A DNA stretch of 64,000 nt from Tsuneonella sp. CC-YZS046 (GTDB taxonomy: Bacteria; Pseudomonadota; Alphaproteobacteria; Sphingomonadales; Sphingomonadaceae), in assembly GCF_035581365.1 (NCBI RefSeq), contig NZ_CP141590.1, positions 620,001 to 684,000 on the forward strand, written 5' to 3'. The position numbers and the translations under genes are program-made. Below are positions 61,660-64,000 of this stretch, in pieces (the first letter of the stretch is position 1; every line of letters begins with the position of its first letter). Below the pieces are notes generated by a model. That model searched no databases. It was not told the DNA's origin and saw only the letters and a list, made by a program, of their open reading frames with translations.

Positions 61660-62847
61660 ATGTCATCGGCCCCTATGACGGGTCTTCGGGTTATTGACCT
61701 GAGCCAGATATACAATGGCCCCTATGCGACCTATCTGATGGCGCTGGCGGGAGCGGAAGTGATCAAGGTCGAGCCGCCAGCGGGTGAGCCGCTGCGCAAG
61801 CGGGCGGTCGTGGGCGGCGCGGGCTTGCCCTTTGCCATGCTCAACGGTGCCAAGCGTTCGATCACGCTGGATCTCAAGAGCGAGGAAGGCAAGCAGGCGT
61901 TGCTGGAGCTTGCCGATGGCGCGGATGTGCTGGTCGAGAATTTCTCGCCCGGCGTGATGGACCGGCTCGGCCTGGGGGCGGACGTGCTTCAGCAGCGCAA
62001 CCCGCGCCTGATCTACGCCGCCAGCTCCGGTTATGGCCGGGATGGGCCATATAAATCCTATCCGGCGATGGACCTGACGATGCAGGCGATGTCCGGCGCC
62101 ATGTTTGTGACGGGTTTTCCGGATCGTCCGCCGGTCAAATGCGGCCCGGCCATCGCGGATTTCTTCGCAGGCATCCATCTCTATGGAGCGATCACAACCG
62201 CGCTTTACGAGCGGGAGCGCACCGGCGTGGCCCGCCGCGTGGAAGTGACGATGCAGGATTCGATCTATGCTTCGCTCAGCTCCAACCTGGGCCTTGCCTG
62301 GGCCAAGGGCGACGAGGCGCAGTTCGCGCGCACTGCGAACCGCCATGGCGGGCTCGCGGAATGCCCCTATAATGTCTATCCTACCGCTGACGGGCATATC
62401 GCGATGATCTGCGCCCGGGACGAACACTGGGTCCGCTTGTCCGAACTGATGGGCAAGGGGGAACTGGGTGCCGATCCGCGCTATTCCACCCTCAAGGAAC
62501 GTGTGGCGCGGATGGACGAGGTCGATGAAATGGTCGGCGCGTGGAGTTCGCAGCTCCCTACGCAGGAAGTGTTCGAGCGGCTGATGGGGGCGCGTATCGC
62601 CTGTGCGCCGGTAAGGACTCTGGCGGAGGTGATGGAAGACGAGAACATGTTCGCGCGCGGGTCCTTGCTGCATGTCGACCATCCTCAATATGGCCGGATC
62701 GTGGTGCAGCAGACCCCGCTCCGGCTGGAAGGCGCGCCTTTGCGCAATCCCGAACCCAGCGAGGAACTCGGAGCTTCGACCGCCGAGATTCTGGGGCAAT
62801 TGACTGGATTGGAAGAGGATCAGATCGCGAGAGCGGCTGGAAGGTAA
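61660..62847 (+). CDS. Family III CoA-transferase (CaiB/BaiF)
   Basis: 395 aa. Catalytic Asp138 in SYPAMDLTMQAMSG, with RVIDLSQIYNGPYATYLMALAGAEVIKVEPP at the N-terminus and LVENFSPGVMDRLGLG. GAGG lies 8 bases upstream of the ATG. Succeeded by the luciferase-like gene after 93 bp. Substrate not evident. Confidence 0.93.
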   Translation: MSSAPMTGLRVIDLSQIYNGPYATYLMALAGAEVIKVEPPAGEPLRKRAVVGGAGLPFAMLNGAKRSITLDLKSEEGKQALLELADGADVLVENFSPGVMDRLGLGADVLQQRNPRLIYAASSGYGRDGPYKSYPAMDLTMQAMSGAMFVTGFPDRPPVKCGPAIADFFAGIHLYGAITTALYERERTGVARRVEVTMQDSIYASLSSNLGLAWAKGDEAQFARTANRHGGLAECPYNVYPTADGHIAMICARDEHWVRLSELMGKGELGADPRYSTLKERVARMDEVDEMVGAWSSQLPTQEVFERLMGARIACAPVRTLAEVMEDENMFARGSLLHVDHPQYGRIVVQQTPLRLEGAPLRNPEPSEELGASTAEILGQLTGLEEDQIARAAGR

Positions 62848-62940
62848 GTGACCGGGCGGTGTGGCTTGCTCAGTTTGAACATGAGCGGCAGGCCATATCG
62901 CTCACGCCAGTTTTGGTTTTGAGACCGAGAGGACGAAGGA

Positions 62941-64000
62941 ATGGCGCAGAAGCGCATGAGATTTGGTGCATTCATCGCGCCGCATACCCCGACCGACGAG
63001 CACCCCTCGCTGGGCCTCGAAGAGGATATGGACCGGGTGGTGTGGATGGAGAAGCTGGGCTTCGATGAAGCCTGGATCGGCGAGCATCATTCCAGTGGCT
63101 GGGAAATCAACGGCAGCCCGGAAATATTCATTGCCGCGGTTTCGCAGCGCACCAGCCGGATCAAGCTCGGCACCGGCGTGGTTTCACTGCCCTATCACAA
63201 TCCCTTCACGGTGGCCGACCGTATCCGGCAGCTCGACCATATCACCAAGGGCCGCACCATTCTCGGCATGGGGCCCGGCTCGCTGCCGTCGGACGCCTAT
63301 ATGATGGGTATTCCCACGGCCGAGGCGCGGGACCGGATGGAGCAGGCGATCGAGCCGATCGTCCGGCTGCTGAACAATGAGATCGTGACCGCCAAGACCG
63401 ACTGGTTCAACTTGCAGGAAGCCAGGCTCCAGCTCGATCCCTATAATGACGACGGCGTTGAAATCGCCGCTGCCAGCCAGGTCTCGCCGACCGGGGCGCG
63501 TGCGGCGGGCAAGTTCGGCCTGTCGATGCTGTCGATCGGCGCGACTTCGGCTGGCGGGTTCAATGCGCTGGCGTCCAACTGGGCGATCGCCGAGGAAACC
63601 GCGGCGGAACATGGCAACCAGATGGATCGAAACGGCTGGCGCCTGGTCGGACCCGTTCATGTTGCCGAAACACGCGAGAAGGCCCGCGAGAACGTCCGCT
63701 ACGGGCTGGAACGGTGGATCGAATATATGTCGCAGGTTGCGGCTATTCCGCTCGCGCCACCCCCGGGCCAGGACCCGGTGGACTATATGATCGAAACCGG
63801 GTTCGGGGTGATCGGCACACCGGACGATTTCGTGGCGCAGATGAACCGGCTGTCGGAGCAATCGGGCGGGTTCGGCTGCTTCCTCAACCTGGACAATCAC
63901 TGGGCGGACTGGGAGCAGACCAAGCGCTCCTACGAGCTGATCGCCCGCTTCGCGATCCCGAAGATCAACAAGCTGAATGAATCCCGCATCCGTTCGGAAA
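62941..64000 (+). CDS. LLM-class flavin-dependent oxidoreductase, 3' end cut by window
   Basis: 353 codons are visible with no stop. Luciferase-like TIM barrel: MRFGAFIAPHTPTDEHP, LGFDEAWIGEHHSSGWEI, IKLGTGVVSLPYHNPF, ILGMGPGSLPSDAYMMG, FGLSMLSIGATSAGGF. Such enzymes use reduced FMN for monooxygenation. GAGAGG is 8 bases upstream of the ATG. It differs clearly from the LLM protein at 14639, so it is not a recent copy. Likely cotranscribed with the CoA-transferase. Confidence 0.92.
   Translation, partial: MAQKRMRFGAFIAPHTPTDEHPSLGLEEDMDRVVWMEKLGFDEAWIGEHHSSGWEINGSPEIFIAAVSQRTSRIKLGTGVVSLPYHNPFTVADRIRQLDHITKGRTILGMGPGSLPSDAYMMGIPTAEARDRMEQAIEPIVRLLNNEIVTAKTDWFNLQEARLQLDPYNDDGVEIAAASQVSPTGARAAGKFGLSMLSIGATSAGGFNALASNWAIAEETAAEHGNQMDRNGWRLVGPVHVAETREKARENVRYGLERWIEYMSQVAAIPLAPPPGQDPVDYMIETGFGVIGTPDDFVAQMNRLSEQSGGFGCFLNLDNHWADWEQTKRSYELIARFAIPKINKLNESRIRSE

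Noticed and set aside
1-64000. CRISPR arrays, toxin-antitoxin pairs or phage structural genes
   Set aside because: No regular repeat-spacer pattern, no convincing antitoxin/toxin pair and no phage capsid, tail or lysis genes were seen.

Overview
The window looks like a chromosomal segment of a GC-rich alphaproteobacterium of the order Sphingomonadales (Novosphingobium or Sphingobium type). The grounds are two large TonB-dependent receptors beside catabolic genes, a fixNOQP/fixGHIS-type cbb3 oxidase operon, many flavin, P450, glyoxalase-fold and CoA-dependent catabolic enzymes, and the gene vocabulary in general. The genus is an inference from gene content, not from a marker gene.

Layout. 1-9.7 kb is housekeeping respiration: the 3' end of hemF, an OmpW-type porin, and a complete ccoNOQPGHIS operon preceded by a clear FNR/FixK box and followed by a translationally coupled small cysteine-containing ORF. 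9.7-13.5 kb holds a flavin monooxygenase of the acyl-CoA dehydrogenase fold, a divergent NodD-like LysR regulator, an SDR and an orphan protein. 13.5-14.5 kb is a scar zone with a truncated tyrosine recombinase, a beheaded gene and an RHS-core remnant.

14.5-33.8 kb is a catabolic cluster of visibly lower GC: luciferase-like monooxygenase, acyl-CoA ligase, cysteine-less thiolase with its DUF35 partner, SMP-30 lactonase, NTF2-like protein, Zn-alcohol dehydrogenase, CYP101-type P450, TonB receptor, Baeyer-Villiger monooxygenase, SDR, acyl-CoA dehydrogenase, aldehyde dehydrogenase, atypical SDR, CaiB CoA-transferase and a TetR regulator. The set reads as a camphor-like route: hydroxylate, oxidise to ketone, make a lactone, open it, activate with CoA, cleave. 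Several of its promoters share a palindrome TATACT-N4-AGTATA, so the cluster is probably one regulon. An IS3-family remnant, an AlpA-like regulator and a P4-type integrase next to tRNA-Ser(GGA) follow it and suggest that it arrived on an integrative island.

36-47.9 kb returns to core-like DNA (DUF1905 protein, bifunctional RelA/SpoT, a DEAD-box helicase) surrounding a second catabolic set on the minus strand: MhpA-like FAD hydroxylase, extradiol-dioxygenase-like VOC protein, PQQ quinohaemoprotein, NTF2-like protein and SDR, with a divergent TetR. 48.0-57.6 kb is a third set: TetR, Gfo/Idh/MocA oxidoreductase, three VOC proteins, a TonB receptor, two coupled glutathione transferases and a LysR. 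Four intergenic regions here share an ATAACG-centred box. 57.6-64 kb carries an MgtC-like membrane protein, a TonB-like protein, a Nudix-DUF47 fusion with a Pit phosphate transporter, a CaiB CoA-transferase and the start of a second luciferase-like oxidoreductase that runs off the end.

No CRISPR array, rRNA or replication origin was seen.
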